A stretch of DNA of 64,000 bases. Source: Gordonibacter pamelaeae. GTDB taxonomy: Bacteria > Actinomycetota > Coriobacteriia > Coriobacteriales > Eggerthellaceae. Shown here in pieces: positions 1 to 8,728 of this stretch; the stretch's first letter is position 1; every line of letters starts with the position of its first letter. The notes under the pieces were generated by a model that did not search any database, was not told the DNA's origin, and was given only the letters and a program-made list of their open reading frames with translations. The position numbers and the translations under genes are program-made. The DNA is taken from assembly GCF_042665095.1 (NCBI RefSeq), contig NZ_JBHTBV010000006.1; one strand, given 5' to 3'.

Positions 1-633
1 AATAAAAATGAACAAATTGGGCTTATCCCTTGTGCGGAAGGAGGAAGTTCCATTGATGAATGGAATAAGGAAGGCGCTCTATTTCGCCATGCAGTCAGCG
101 AGGCAAAATTCGCCATGGGAAACAGTGAATTGATTGCAATTCTGTGGCATCAAGGTGAAAGTGATGGTCACAGCGGAAAGTACAAAAATTATTATCAAAA
201 ACTTAACGTTTTAATTAATTCATTCAGAAAAGAACTGGGAGCTTTGGAAGCTCCGTTCATTGTTGGTGGTTTGGGAGATTATTTAGGTAAGTCTGGATTT
301 GGAATAAGCTGTGTAGAGCATGACTTGATTAACCAGGAATTACTTAAATACGCAGAAAATAATAGGAATTGTTATTTTGTAACAGGGAAAAAATTATACC
401 CTAATCCAGATGGTATCCATATCAATGCAGAGTCTCAAAGAAGATTTGGCATTAGATATTTTGAAGCTTATCAGACCAAATCAAATATTGTCGAGCCGTT
501 AGATAATGAAGCGAACATAGTAAAAGGGTTGCATGAAAGAGAACACACTGTTGCGGAGAAAAGATACCTGGCACTAGAGCGATTTACATTAGGGAAAAGC
601 TCTATGGAGGAAGTGATGGAATTTTTAAAGTAG
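1..633 (+). CDS. sialate O-acetylesterase-like SGNH hydrolase, 5' truncated
   Basis: The reading frame is open from the first base and ends with TAG at 633, so the start lies outside the window. The visible 210 residues carry SASA/DUF303 carbohydrate-esterase features: AEGGSSIDEW near the left edge (Gly/Ser/Trp block), ILWHQGESD (block with Gln-Gly-Glu) and PDGIHINAESQRRFG with the Asp-x-x-His catalytic pair. The family removes acetyl groups from sugars such as sialic acid or polysaccharide side chains. The final 45 residues are charged and outside the esterase fold. The coding is clearly AT-rich (many AAA, AAT, ATT codons), unlike everything from about 670 onward, suggesting horizontal origin, for example an exopolysaccharide or glycan-decoration island. 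The substrate cannot be told from this fragment. Confidence 0.75.
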   Translation, partial: NKNEQIGLIPCAEGGSSIDEWNKEGALFRHAVSEAKFAMGNSELIAILWHQGESDGHSGKYKNYYQKLNVLINSFRKELGALEAPFIVGGLGDYLGKSGFGISCVEHDLINQELLKYAENNRNCYFVTGKKLYPNPDGIHINAESQRRFGIRYFEAYQTKSNIVEPLDNEANIVKGLHEREHTVAEKRYLALERFTLGKSSMEEVMEFLK

Positions 634-746
634 GGGTATGACTTCTAGTTTATGTAGGAAACGGGGCGTTCATGGGCGGGCAACGGGAGGGCGACCGCTT
701 AGGCGCGGAGGGGGCGGCGCAGGCGGCCCGCGGTACGCTGGCGGGC

Positions 747-1142
747 ATGGAATCTCGCAAGACATCAGGGAACGCCCCCGCCCCCTCCGGCCGCTCGAAG
801 ATGCGGCCGTTCATCGTCGCCGGGCGATGGGCGGTCGCCGTCGCCTGGGGCGTGGCGGTCGTGGCGCTCTGGCCTGCCATCCCCCGCATGTTCGCCGCCT
901 TCCTGCTCGCCTTCCTCCTGGTGAACGCGCTCTGGCAACACGCAGAGCTCAAGCGGGCATGCGCGATGGCGTTCGCCCTCACAGGGCTGCTTGCCATCGT
1001 GGGAGAGGTTGCCCTGGGAACCGCCGACTACGTGTCCGTCCCGGTGCTCTGGCTCGTGGACGCGCTCGGCGCGGTCATCGGGGTCCTCGTGGCCTACACC
1101 GCGCTGCCGCCGATCGACCGCGCGATCAACCGCCTCGGGTAG
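747..1142 (+). CDS. small hypothetical membrane protein
   Basis: I do not recognise the family. The frame is open from ATG 672, but the first 25 codons look like chance extension; ATG 747 (MESRKTSGN) or ATG 801 (MRPFIVAGR) are more natural starts. From 747 the protein is 131 residues with about three to four hydrophobic segments: roughly 23-40 (AVAVAWGVAVVALW), 42-58 (MFAAFLLAFLLVNALW), 65-82 and 90-112. This implies an integral membrane protein with short loops. It is the first gene with the host's GC-rich codon usage after the AT-rich left edge, and lies 173 bases upstream of the two-component operon, probably transcribed separately. No functional motif seen. Confidence 0.55.
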   Translation: MESRKTSGNAPAPSGRSKMRPFIVAGRWAVAVAWGVAVVALWPAIPRMFAAFLLAFLLVNALWQHAELKRACAMAFALTGLLAIVGEVALGTADYVSVPVLWLVDALGAVIGVLVAYTALPPIDRAINRLG

Positions 1143-1315
1143 CGTCCGGCGAACCGCACCGGCCCCCCTCTCCCCTCCCGAGCCCGCCCGCATCGTGGCG
1201 CCTCGAGGGCATGAGCCAAGCGAGCGAACCCGCCCCGGCACGCCTTCCTCCCTGCGCGGCATCCCGTTTTCTGCTACCGTGTTCGCAAACGCCCGCAGGA
1301 GAAGGAGCCGAGCGC

Positions 1316-2008
1316 ATGCGCATACTCATCGTGGAAGACGACGCGGCCATCGTGGCCAGCCTGACCGACCTCTTGCGCCGCGAGGGGTACGAGACCGAGC
1401 ACGCCGACGGCCAGGACGCGGCCGAGGGGCTCCTGGCCGCATCGCGGTTCGACCTCGCGCTCGTGGACGTGGCCCTCGCGCAGGGCAACGGGTTCGCCGT
1501 GTGCGCGGCGGCGAAGGCGGCCGACCCGGCACCGGCCGTGATCTTCCTCACCGCCTCCGACGACGAGTACAGCACGGTGGCGGGCCTGGACATGGGGGCC
1601 GACGACTACATAGCCAAGCCCTTCCGCGCCCGCGAGCTGCTCTCGCGCATCAAGAGCGTGCTGCGCCGCACCTCGGGCGCGTCGGCGGCGCTGCGCCTGG
1701 GCGACGTGGAGGTGGACCCGGCGGCGGCCGTCGTGCGCAAGGCGGGCCGCGAGGTGCAGCTGACGGCGCTCGAGTACCGGCTGCTGCTGCTGTTCGCGCA
1801 GAGCCAGGGCCGCCTGGTCACGCGCGAGCACGTGCGCAACGCCATCTGGGACAGCGCCGGCGAGTACGTGAGCGACAACACGCTGAACGTGTACGTGAAG
1901 CGCCTGCGCGACAAGATAGAGGACGACCCGGCCGACCCCCAGCTCGTGCTCACGGTGCGGGGCCTCGGGTACAAGGCGGGCCCCGCGGCGGAAGGCGGCG
2001 CGCGATGA
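1316..2008 (+). CDS. OmpR/PhoB-family response regulator
   Basis: A 230-residue DNA-binding response regulator. The receiver domain (about 1-115) has the acidic pair after VED (D8, D9), phospho-acceptor D51 in LALVDVA, T79 in FLTAS and K101 in IAKPF. A winged-helix Trans_reg_C domain (about 128-222) includes LTALEYRLLLLF and the recognition region around VYVKRLRDKIE. The ATG at 1316 is preceded by AGGAGAAGGAG, a strong ribosome site, and the homology begins exactly there although the frame is open further upstream. Its stop overlaps the kinase start (ATGA), so the two are translationally coupled. With the ABC transporter downstream this resembles BceR/VraR-type systems answering cell-envelope stress or antimicrobial peptides; the inducer is not deducible. 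Confidence 0.93.
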   Translation: MRILIVEDDAAIVASLTDLLRREGYETEHADGQDAAEGLLAASRFDLALVDVALAQGNGFAVCAAAKAADPAPAVIFLTASDDEYSTVAGLDMGADDYIAKPFRARELLSRIKSVLRRTSGASAALRLGDVEVDPAAAVVRKAGREVQLTALEYRLLLLFAQSQGRLVTREHVRNAIWDSAGEYVSDNTLNVYVKRLRDKIEDDPADPQLVLTVRGLGYKAGPAAEGGAR

Positions 2009-3009
2009 GCCTTCTGCGCAACCGATCCTTCGCCGTGGAGCTGGCCGTGATGGCCGGCGCACTCGGCGCGGTCGCGGCCTTGGCCGGGGCGCTCGCGGGG
2101 CCGGCGGCGGGATGCGCCTCCCTGTGCTCGCTCGCCGCAACCTGCGCGCTCTTCGCCGCGTTCTCGGCGCGCCGATACCGCGAGATCGCGCGCCTCGCCG
2201 CCGAGGTGGACGAGGTGCTGCACGGCGGCCGGCGCATCGCCTTCGCGGACTACCGCGAAGGCGACGTGGCCGTGCTCAAGAACGAGCTGGCGAAGATGAC
2301 CGCGGCGCTGACCGGCGCCACCGAGCGCCTCGGACAGGAGAAAGCCGCCCTCGCCGACGCGCTGGCAGACGTGTCGCACCAGATCAGAACGCCGCTCACG
2401 GCTATCGGCCTCTTAGTGCCCGCCATCGAGGACGCCACAGGCCCCGCCGAGCGCACGCGCGCCCTGCGCGAGCTGGAGGCGCTCGTGGAGCGCGTGGGCT
2501 GGCTCGTGACGACGCTCCTCAAGCTGGCGAAGGCCGACGCGGGGGCCATCCGCGTGCAGGCCGCGCCCGTGGACGTGGAGCGCATCGTGCGCGACGCGCT
2601 GGCCCCGCTGGCCGGCGCGTTCGATTTGCGCGGCGTGGCCTGCGAGGTGAACGTGGCCCCCGGCGCCACGTTCACGGGCGACGCCGCGTGGTCGGCCGAG
2701 GCGCTCGGCAACGTGCTGAAGAACTGCCTCGAGCACACGCCCGCCGGCGGCACCGTGCGCGTGAGCGCGCGGGAGGACGCGGTGGCGCTGCGCCTGCATG
2801 TCACGGACACGGGCCCCGGCATCGCGGCCGAGGACCTGCCGCACCTGTTCGAGCGCTTCTACCGCGGGGAGGGGTCGGAAGGCTTCGGCATAGGGCTCCC
2901 GCTCGCCCGCTCGCTCACCATCGCCCAAGGCGGGACGCTGCGCGCCGGCAACGACCGCGCGACGGGCGGCGCGCGCTTCGACTTCGCGTTCCCCAAGATG
3001 GTGGTGTGA
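2005..3009 (+). CDS. sensor histidine kinase with two N-terminal membrane helices
   Basis: A 334-residue membrane kinase. Two hydrophobic stretches at about 10-31 and 35-54 are separated by only a few residues, leaving almost no extracellular sensor domain; this is the intramembrane-sensing layout of BceS-like kinases. The cytoplasmic part has the H box DVSHQIRTPLTAI with H125, the N box NVLKNCLEHT, the G1 box DTGPGI, the F box FERFYR and the G2 box GFGIGLPLARSL. The start ATG 2005 overlaps the regulator's TGA by four bases. The partner is certainly the regulator just upstream, and the ABC transporter 109 bases downstream is the likely target and perhaps co-sensor. Compact kinases of this kind usually depend on the transporter for signal perception (family knowledge). 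Confidence 0.92.
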   Translation: MSLLRNRSFAVELAVMAGALGAVAALAGALAGPAAGCASLCSLAATCALFAAFSARRYREIARLAAEVDEVLHGGRRIAFADYREGDVAVLKNELAKMTAALTGATERLGQEKAALADALADVSHQIRTPLTAIGLLVPAIEDATGPAERTRALRELEALVERVGWLVTTLLKLAKADAGAIRVQAAPVDVERIVRDALAPLAGAFDLRGVACEVNVAPGATFTGDAAWSAEALGNVLKNCLEHTPAGGTVRVSAREDAVALRLHVTDTGPGIAAEDLPHLFERFYRGEGSEGFGIGLPLARSLTIAQGGTLRAGNDRATGGARFDFAFPKMVV

Positions 3010-3117
3010 CGCGCGGCCCCGCGAAGGCGAAGATGACGATTTCGTAATGCGGGGTTCACGGTGCCGCAAGCGCGCGATGGGACACTGTTCCGTAGAGAAT
3101 CGAGAGAAAGGCGAGAT

Positions 3118-3798
3118 ATGGATATCCTCTCTGCGGAGCGGCTGACGAAGGTGTACGGGCAGGGGCCGACGGCGCTCAAGGCGCTCGACAGCGTGACGCT
3201 GTCCATCGGGCAGGGCGAGTTCGTGGCCATCGTGGGCTCGTCGGGCTCCGGCAAGTCGACGCTTCTGCACCTCATGGGCGGCGTGGACCGCCCCACATCG
3301 GGCACCGTGCGCCTGGCCGGCGCGGACGTGTACGCGCGCACCGACGAGGAGCTTGCGGTGCTGCGCCGGCGCGAGGTGGGGCTGGTCTACCAGTTCTACA
3401 ACCTCATCCCCGTGCTCAACGTGGTGGAGAACATGACGCTGCCCGTGCTCATGGACGGCCGGCCGGTGAACGAGGAGCGCCTGGGCACGCTGCTCGACGG
3501 CCTGGGGCTGCGCGGCCACGAGGGATTCCTGCCCAACCAGCTCTCCGGCGGCCAGCAGCAGCGCGTGGCCATCGGGCGCGCCCTCATGAACGCGCCCGCC
3601 GTGGTGCTGGCCGACGAGCCCACCGGCAACCTCGACTCGCGGAACTCCCGCGAGATCATGGGCCTTCTGCGCGACTCGAACCGCCACTTCGACCAGACGC
3701 TCGTCGTGATCACGCACGACGAGGACATAGCCTGCGCGGCCGACCGCGTCATCGCCATCGAGGACGGGCGCGTCGCCTCGGACGAGAGGCGGCGCTAG
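3118..3798 (+). CDS. ABC transporter ATP-binding protein (MacB/LolD/BceA type)
   Basis: A 226-residue ATPase. Walker A GSSGSGKST is at 40-48, the Q loop at YQFYNLIP, the ABC signature LSGGQQQR at 142-149, Walker B VVLADEPTGNLD at 162-173 and the switch histidine in VVITHD (H200). This is the family 3.A.1.122-like group that pairs with FtsX-type permeases to move peptides, lipoproteins or amphiphiles using mechanical energy. ATG 3118 was chosen because GAGAAAGGCGAG precedes it and homology begins at MDILSAERLTKVYG; an in-frame GTG at 3061 is less likely. One base separates its stop from the permease start. It forms one operon with that permease and probably with the two-component genes upstream. 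Confidence 0.95.
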   Translation: MDILSAERLTKVYGQGPTALKALDSVTLSIGQGEFVAIVGSSGSGKSTLLHLMGGVDRPTSGTVRLAGADVYARTDEELAVLRRREVGLVYQFYNLIPVLNVVENMTLPVLMDGRPVNEERLGTLLDGLGLRGHEGFLPNQLSGGQQQRVAIGRALMNAPAVVLADEPTGNLDSRNSREIMGLLRDSNRHFDQTLVVITHDEDIACAADRVIAIEDGRVASDERRR

Positions 3799-3799
3799 C

Positions 3800-6670
3800 A
3801 TGGGCATCTTCACGCGCTTCACGCTGCGGTCGCTCGCGAAAAACCGCGTGCGCACCGCCGTCACCGTGGTGGGCATAGCGCTCTCCACCGCGCTTCTGGC
3901 CGCCGTGCTCACGAGCGTGGGCAGCATGCAGGCGGCGCTTATGGAGCGCACCATGGCCACCGAGGGGTCGTGGCACGTGTTCTCCTCGGAGCTGTCCGCG
4001 ACCGCCGTCGACGCGCTTGCGGACAGCGACCAGGTGAGCGACCTCATGACGTTCACGAAGGGCGGCACGGCGGCGCTCTCGGAGGAGGATGCGCGCAACC
4101 TGGGCGACTTCCTCACGCTGAAGAGCATGCCCACCGTGGCTAAGGGGTCGGACGAGCCGATGGGCGCGCCGTACGCGCTCATGCCCGAGCTCGTGGAGGG
4201 CGGCATGCCGCAGACCGCGGACGAGGTCATCCTGCCCGACTACCTCAAGGGCGAGACGCTCGGCGCCGACGGCAGCGGCGGCGTGCGCTCGGACGGCCCG
4301 ATCGCCGTGGGCTCGTCGGTGACGGCCGACCTGGGCGTGCGCACCGCCGGTCCCGACGGCGAGGAGTCCATCGAGGACCCGCGCCCGCGCACGCTCGTCG
4401 TGACCGGGTTCTACGAGCGCCAGCCGCCCTTCCTAGCGAACAACTACGCGGTGGCCACGTACTCCTCGGTCGCGATCAACGCCGCCGGCTCCCCTGCGGG
4501 CATCGGCGCAGGCGCGGACGATGCGACGATGGGCGCGTACGTGGTGACGCGGGGCATCGGCAGCGTCGACGAGATGCACGCGTTCTTCGAGGAGGCGACG
4601 GGGCTCGCCGATGCGGACACGACCCTGTACCACCGGACCTTGTTCCCCTACCTGGGCATCTCCGATGGCCGGCCCATCTGGGGCACGCTTTGGATGGTGG
4701 CCATCGTGCTCGCCGCGGTGATCGTGGTGGCGTCGGTGTCGCTTATCTACAACGCCTTCGCCATCTCGGTGGCGGAGCGCACGCGGCAGTTCGGGCTCTT
4801 GGCCTCGCTCGGCGCGTCGAGGCGGCAGCTGCGGCGCACGGTGCTCGCCGAGGCGCTCGTGCTGGGCGCCGTGGGCGTGCCGCTGGGGCTCGTGCTGGGC
4901 GTTGCCGGCACGGTCGGCGCGTTCGCCCTGTCGCAAGAGGCGTTCACCTCGCTCGTGGGCACCGGAGGCGGCGTGCCCGTGCACGTGGACGCCGCCGTGC
5001 TGGCCGCCGCGGCGGCGCTCTCGCTGGCCACGCTCGTGGCGAGCGCCTGGGTGCCGGCCCTGCGCGCGGCCCGCGTGTCGGCCGTCGACGCCATCCGCCA
5101 GACCCAGGACGTGCGCCTCTCGAAGCGCGCGCGCCGCAAGGCGGCCGCGCCCGCCGGGACCCAGGTGAGGATGGGCACGGCCGGGAAGCTCTTCGGCGTG
5201 CCCGGCTTCGTGGCGCACCGCAACCTCTCGCGCTCCGCCTCCCGCGGGCGCACCGTCGTGGCGTCGCTCGCGGTGAGCGTGGTGCTCATCGTGGCCACCG
5301 GCAGCCTGGCCGACGCGCTCTCGCCCATCTCCGACCGGGTCGGGCGCGGCGGCGCGGCGGGCCAGGCGGACGTCACGGTGTCGGCGCACGTGGACTCCTA
5401 CGAGCAAGGGTCGACCGCCGATCTGCACTCCTACGCCCAGGAGCTCGAACGCTTCCTCGAGCAGGCCCGCGCTGTCGAGGGGGTCGAGTTCCTGGGCTCC
5501 ACGCGCCAGGGGCAGGCCGAGGCCGTCGTGCCTGCGGGCATGATCTCGCCCGAGGCGAGGGCGGCGCGCGAGCTCATCGACGCCGAGCGGCGCGCCGCAT
5601 ACAGCGCGCCGAGCTTCAACGCGCAGGGGGACTACCTCGGATACCTGGCGCTGTTCTACCTCGACGACGCCTCGTGGCGCTCGCTCGTGGCGGAGCTGGG
5701 CCAGGACGAGGCGGCGTTCTGCGATCCGGACAACCCGCGCGCCATCGGCCTGAACACGTTCCAGGAAACGCTCGCGGACGGCACCTACGTCTCGGCCGAG
5801 CCCTTCGCCGGCACGGGAAGCATCGAGCTGTACACGGTGGATCGCCGCGAGGGCCTGGCCTTCATGGGATTGCGGGAAGGCCCGAACGGAGAGCTCGTTG
5901 CAAGCTATACCGATGGGAACGACCCGAACCAGCGTATCGAGACGTTCCCGATCGAGGAGGTGGCGGCGAAGCGCGTCCTCGACGTGGGCGCGCTCACCGA
6001 GGGCGAGCCCGGCGTCCTGAACGCCTTGGCCGCGAGCAGCCAGTTCCCCGCGCTCGTCCTTCCCGAGAGCGCGGCCGCCGCCCCTGCGGACGACCGCTTC
6101 GCCAGCCCGTTCACGTACTCGTTCGCAAGCTTCTCCTTCAAGGCGGCCGACCACGCGAAGGCCGCCGAGGAGCTCGAGGCGCTCGCGCAGGGCCTCGACG
6201 GCGTCACCCTGTACGTGAGCGACCTCGCGGAGAGCGCGCGCCAAAACCGCCTGATGACGCAGGCCATCCAGCTGTTCGTGATGTGCTTCTCCCTCATCAT
6301 GGCGCTCATCGCGGTGGCGAACGTGTTCAACACGCTGGCGAACAGCATCATCCTGCGCACCCGCGAGTTCGCGGTGCTGAAGTCGGCGGGCATGGGCAAC
6401 CGCGCGTTCGCCCGGATGCTCGCCTACGAGTGCGCGAGCTACGCGGCGCGCGGCCTCGTGATCGGCCTGGCGGCGGCCACGGCCGTGGCCTGGGCGCTCC
6501 ACCGGGCCACGTCGCTGGCGTTCGAGGGCCTGGCGTTCTCGCTGCCATGGGCCTACGTGGGCGCTGCGGTGGGCATGGTGCTGGCAGTGCTCGCCCTGAG
6601 CGTGGCCTACGCGCTCGTCCGCGCCCGCGCCGGCAGCATCGTGGAGGCCCTGCGCGCCGACGCGATCTAA
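3800..6670 (+). CDS. large FtsX-type ABC transporter permease
   Basis: A 956-residue permease built as a tandem repeat of two FtsX/MacB_PCD units. Unit one has a helix at about 14-36, an extracytoplasmic domain of about 250 residues, then three helices (about 298-322, 350-375, 396-418), the first including IVLAAVIVVASVSLIYNAF. Unit two repeats this: a helix at about 487-508, a second external domain of about 300 residues, then three helices near 820-845, 868-890 and 908-935. It lacks MacB's fused ATPase, which is supplied by the preceding gene. Such duplicated ABC3-type permeases act in peptide resistance or lipoprotein/lipid handling. It is much longer than BceB (about 650 residues), owing to the two external domains, so a bacitracin-type role is only an analogy. 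Confidence 0.88.
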   Translation: MGIFTRFTLRSLAKNRVRTAVTVVGIALSTALLAAVLTSVGSMQAALMERTMATEGSWHVFSSELSATAVDALADSDQVSDLMTFTKGGTAALSEEDARNLGDFLTLKSMPTVAKGSDEPMGAPYALMPELVEGGMPQTADEVILPDYLKGETLGADGSGGVRSDGPIAVGSSVTADLGVRTAGPDGEESIEDPRPRTLVVTGFYERQPPFLANNYAVATYSSVAINAAGSPAGIGAGADDATMGAYVVTRGIGSVDEMHAFFEEATGLADADTTLYHRTLFPYLGISDGRPIWGTLWMVAIVLAAVIVVASVSLIYNAFAISVAERTRQFGLLASLGASRRQLRRTVLAEALVLGAVGVPLGLVLGVAGTVGAFALSQEAFTSLVGTGGGVPVHVDAAVLAAAAALSLATLVASAWVPALRAARVSAVDAIRQTQDVRLSKRARRKAAAPAGTQVRMGTAGKLFGVPGFVAHRNLSRSASRGRTVVASLAVSVVLIVATGSLADALSPISDRVGRGGAAGQADVTVSAHVDSYEQGSTADLHSYAQELERFLEQARAVEGVEFLGSTRQGQAEAVVPAGMISPEARAARELIDAERRAAYSAPSFNAQGDYLGYLALFYLDDASWRSLVAELGQDEAAFCDPDNPRAIGLNTFQETLADGTYVSAEPFAGTGSIELYTVDRREGLAFMGLREGPNGELVASYTDGNDPNQRIETFPIEEVAAKRVLDVGALTEGEPGVLNALAASSQFPALVLPESAAAAPADDRFASPFTYSFASFSFKAADHAKAAEELEALAQGLDGVTLYVSDLAESARQNRLMTQAIQLFVMCFSLIMALIAVANVFNTLANSIILRTREFAVLKSAGMGNRAFARMLAYECASYAARGLVIGLAAATAVAWALHRATSLAFEGLAFSLPWAYVGAAVGMVLAVLALSVAYALVRARAGSIVEALRADAI

Positions 6671-6685
6671 AAGGGCAGGCTCCTC

Positions 6686-6713
6686 GCCCCGTCCTGCTCG
6701 AGCAGGACGGGGC
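6686..6713. terminator. bidirectional intrinsic terminator
   Basis: A perfect 14-bp palindrome without loop (GCCCCGTCCTGCTC and its complement) sits between the permease stop at 6670 and the convergent nucleoid-protein stop at 6724. It is placed to terminate both transcripts; U-tracts are short, as is common in GC-rich genomes. Confidence 0.75.
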
Positions 6714-6723
6714 GCTCCCTCCC

Positions 6724-7782
6724 TCAGCGGTTCTCTATGTGGCCGATGTTTTTGAGCTCGATGTTGATGAGGCCGTTCGGGCCGCTCACGAACTCGATGA
6801 AGTCGGGGTTCTCGCCGTACTCGGCCGGGAAGGTTATGTCGATGCCCGTGTCGGTGCGGATCTTGTGGCTCTTCGCCACGCGCTTGGCCACGCTCTTCTC
6901 CACCACCACGCGCTCGGGCAGGGCCTCCTCGGCAAGCGCCTCCTCGAAGCGCTTCTGCAGGGGCTCGTCCTCGAACACCTCCTCGCCCAGGTCCCACGGG
7001 GCCAGCTCGTCGGACTCGTCGGCGTTCTCGGCCACGTAGGCCTTCGCCTTCGACACCGCCACGGCCGTGTTGGCGCCGTATTCCTCGGCCACTTCCTCCA
7101 CCAGGCGCGCCACCGTGTCGAACACCTCCTTGCTCGACGCCTCCATCGAGCATTGCAAGAGGCCGTCGGGGATGAGCCAGCGGCGCTCGCCCGCGATCTC
7201 GCGCTCCTTGTCGCAGAACGACACGGAGAGCGTCTTGGACTCCACCACCGCGAACGACGCCACCTTCTGCGAGGGGTTCGGCAGGATGGCGTGGTGGCGC
7301 GCCACGTCCACGCGCTGCGCGCCGCTCTCGCCGTAGCCCACCTCGTGCATATAGGCCTGTTTGCTCTCCAGCAGCATGAACGCGAAGTAGCGCTTGCCGC
7401 GCGCCTCGTAGGCGGCCACGGCCTCCTCGTCGTCCATCGCGCGCACCGTGGTATCGGGATCGTCCTCGAAGTCGAGCACCAAGAGGTCGGCCGACTCGCT
7501 CTTCTCCATCCGCCCCAGCTCGCCGGCTATGAACTCCGCCACCTGGACGGACAGGTCCACGAACCCGCGCTGCCCGCGGAAGTAGGCGCGCAGCTCCTCG
7601 GCGAACATGCTGTCCTCGGCGAACTCGCCGCGCTTGCTGTCCATGTTGCCGAGCGCCTTCTTTGCATGGCTCGTCACGTAGCGCTTCGCGTTCTTGCTGG
7701 CAAGGTCCAGCTCCTCCTGGGCGTACACGTTCACGCACGACACGAAGTCGAAGACGTGCAGGATGGCATGGTTTATCTTCAT
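6724..7782 (-). CDS. nucleoid-associated protein (NdpA/YejK-like, PF04245)
   Basis: A 352-residue soluble, acidic protein. The N-terminus MKINHAILHVFDF matches the start of the 37-kDa nucleoid-associated family, and the C-terminal ITFPAEYGENPDFIEFVSG region with a closing Asn-Ile-Glu-Leu-Lys-Asn block fits the same family. Members bind the nucleoid; their exact function is poorly known, and many sit in accessory or defence contexts. The start is ATG 7782, which overlaps the murB stop as ATGA, so it is coupled to murB in the coaX-murB operon. Weak points are the absence of any catalytic motif and a rather diverged middle. The call rests on the N-terminal pattern and length. Confidence 0.7.
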   Translation of the reverse strand: MKINHAILHVFDFVSCVNVYAQEELDLASKNAKRYVTSHAKKALGNMDSKRGEFAEDSMFAEELRAYFRGQRGFVDLSVQVAEFIAGELGRMEKSESADLLVLDFEDDPDTTVRAMDDEEAVAAYEARGKRYFAFMLLESKQAYMHEVGYGESGAQRVDVARHHAILPNPSQKVASFAVVESKTLSVSFCDKEREIAGERRWLIPDGLLQCSMEASSKEVFDTVARLVEEVAEEYGANTAVAVSKAKAYVAENADESDELAPWDLGEEVFEDEPLQKRFEEALAEEALPERVVVEKSVAKRVAKSHKIRTDTGIDITFPAEYGENPDFIEFVSGPNGLINIELKNIGHIENR

Positions 7783-8723
7783 GAACGGCTTTCCTCTTTC
7801 TCTTCCATTTCCTCGAACCCCCACAGGCGCACCTCGGGCACGAGCTCCACGCCCGCGCTCTCGCGCACGCGCGCCTGCACGTCGGCGATGAGCCGCCGCA
7901 CGTCGGCAGCCGTCGCGCCGCCCGCGTTCACCACGAAGCCCGTGTGCTTCTCCGACACCTGGGCGCCGCCCACGCGGTATCCGCGCAGGCCCGCCTCCTG
8001 CACGAGCTGGCCCACGAAGCACCCTTCGGGGCGCTTGAACGTGCTGCCGGCGCTCGGCAGCTCGAGCGGCTGCTTCTCGGCGCGCCGGCGCGCCAAGTCG
8101 TCCATGCGCGCCTGGATGGCGGCCGCGTCGTCGCGGCGCAGGACCAGCGTGGCGGCCAGCACTACGTAGCCTGCCGCGCCCATCATGGAGTGCCGGTACG
8201 ACCATTCCGCCCGTTCGGCGTCCACGTCCTCCACGCTGCCGTCGGGGGCCAGGCAGCGCACCGAGGTGCACACGTCCTTGAACTCGCCGCCGTAGGCGCC
8301 CGCGTTCATGATGGCGGCTCCCCCCACCGTGCCCGGGATGCCGCAGGCGAACTCGTAGCCCGCGAGCCCCGCCGCGCACGCGGCGCGGGCGACGTCGGCG
8401 TTCGCGCACCCCGCCTGCGCGCGCACCGTCTCGCCGTCCACCTCGAGCGCGGCGAGGTTCTCGGCCAGGCGCACCACGATGCCGCGCACGCCCTCGTCGG
8501 CCGCCAGTACGTCGCTGCCCAGCCCCAGCACCCGGAAGCGCGCGCCCGCCCGGCGGCAGGCCGCCGCCACGGCGCGCACCTCGTCCTCGGTCCGCGGCTC
8601 CACGCAGCACTCGGCCGGGCCGCCGATGTGAAACGTCGTCATCTCCGCCAGCGGCGCATCGCAGCGCACGCCCGCCGCGCCCACGATGCCGCGCAGCTGC
8701 TCCAAGAGCGCTTCGCCCACCAC
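7779..8723 (-). CDS. murB: UDP-N-acetylenolpyruvoylglucosamine reductase
   Basis: MurB reduces UDP-GlcNAc-enolpyruvate to UDP-MurNAc with NADPH and FAD in the cytoplasm, the second committed step of peptidoglycan synthesis. The sequence shows the FAD-binding block (VLGLGSDVLAADEG), CGIPGTVGGAAIMNAGAYG, the YRHSMM active-site region, the PSAGSTFKRPEG motif with the catalytic serine, and a C-terminal PEVRLWG containing the conserved glutamate. I chose GTG 8723 (314 residues) because GGAGGTG lies six bases before it; GTG 8732, overlapping the coaX stop as GTGA, is the alternative (317 residues). Loop organisation is type I/II-like with a short C-terminus. Its stop overlaps the next gene's ATG. 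Confidence 0.93.
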   Translation of the reverse strand: MVGEALLEQLRGIVGAAGVRCDAPLAEMTTFHIGGPAECCVEPRTEDEVRAVAAACRRAGARFRVLGLGSDVLAADEGVRGIVVRLAENLAALEVDGETVRAQAGCANADVARAACAAGLAGYEFACGIPGTVGGAAIMNAGAYGGEFKDVCTSVRCLAPDGSVEDVDAERAEWSYRHSMMGAAGYVVLAATLVLRRDDAAAIQARMDDLARRRAEKQPLELPSAGSTFKRPEGCFVGQLVQEAGLRGYRVGGAQVSEKHTGFVVNAGGATAADVRRLIADVQARVRESAGVELVPEVRLWGFEEMEEKEESRS

Positions 8724-8728
8724 GGCGC

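Noticed and set aside
638..1315. Long open frames on both strands in the GC-rich region before the response regulator
   Set aside because: They are shadows of host coding with Arg/Pro/Ala-rich composition and no family motifs; only the frame from 747 has membrane-protein character, and the regulator homology starts at 1316.
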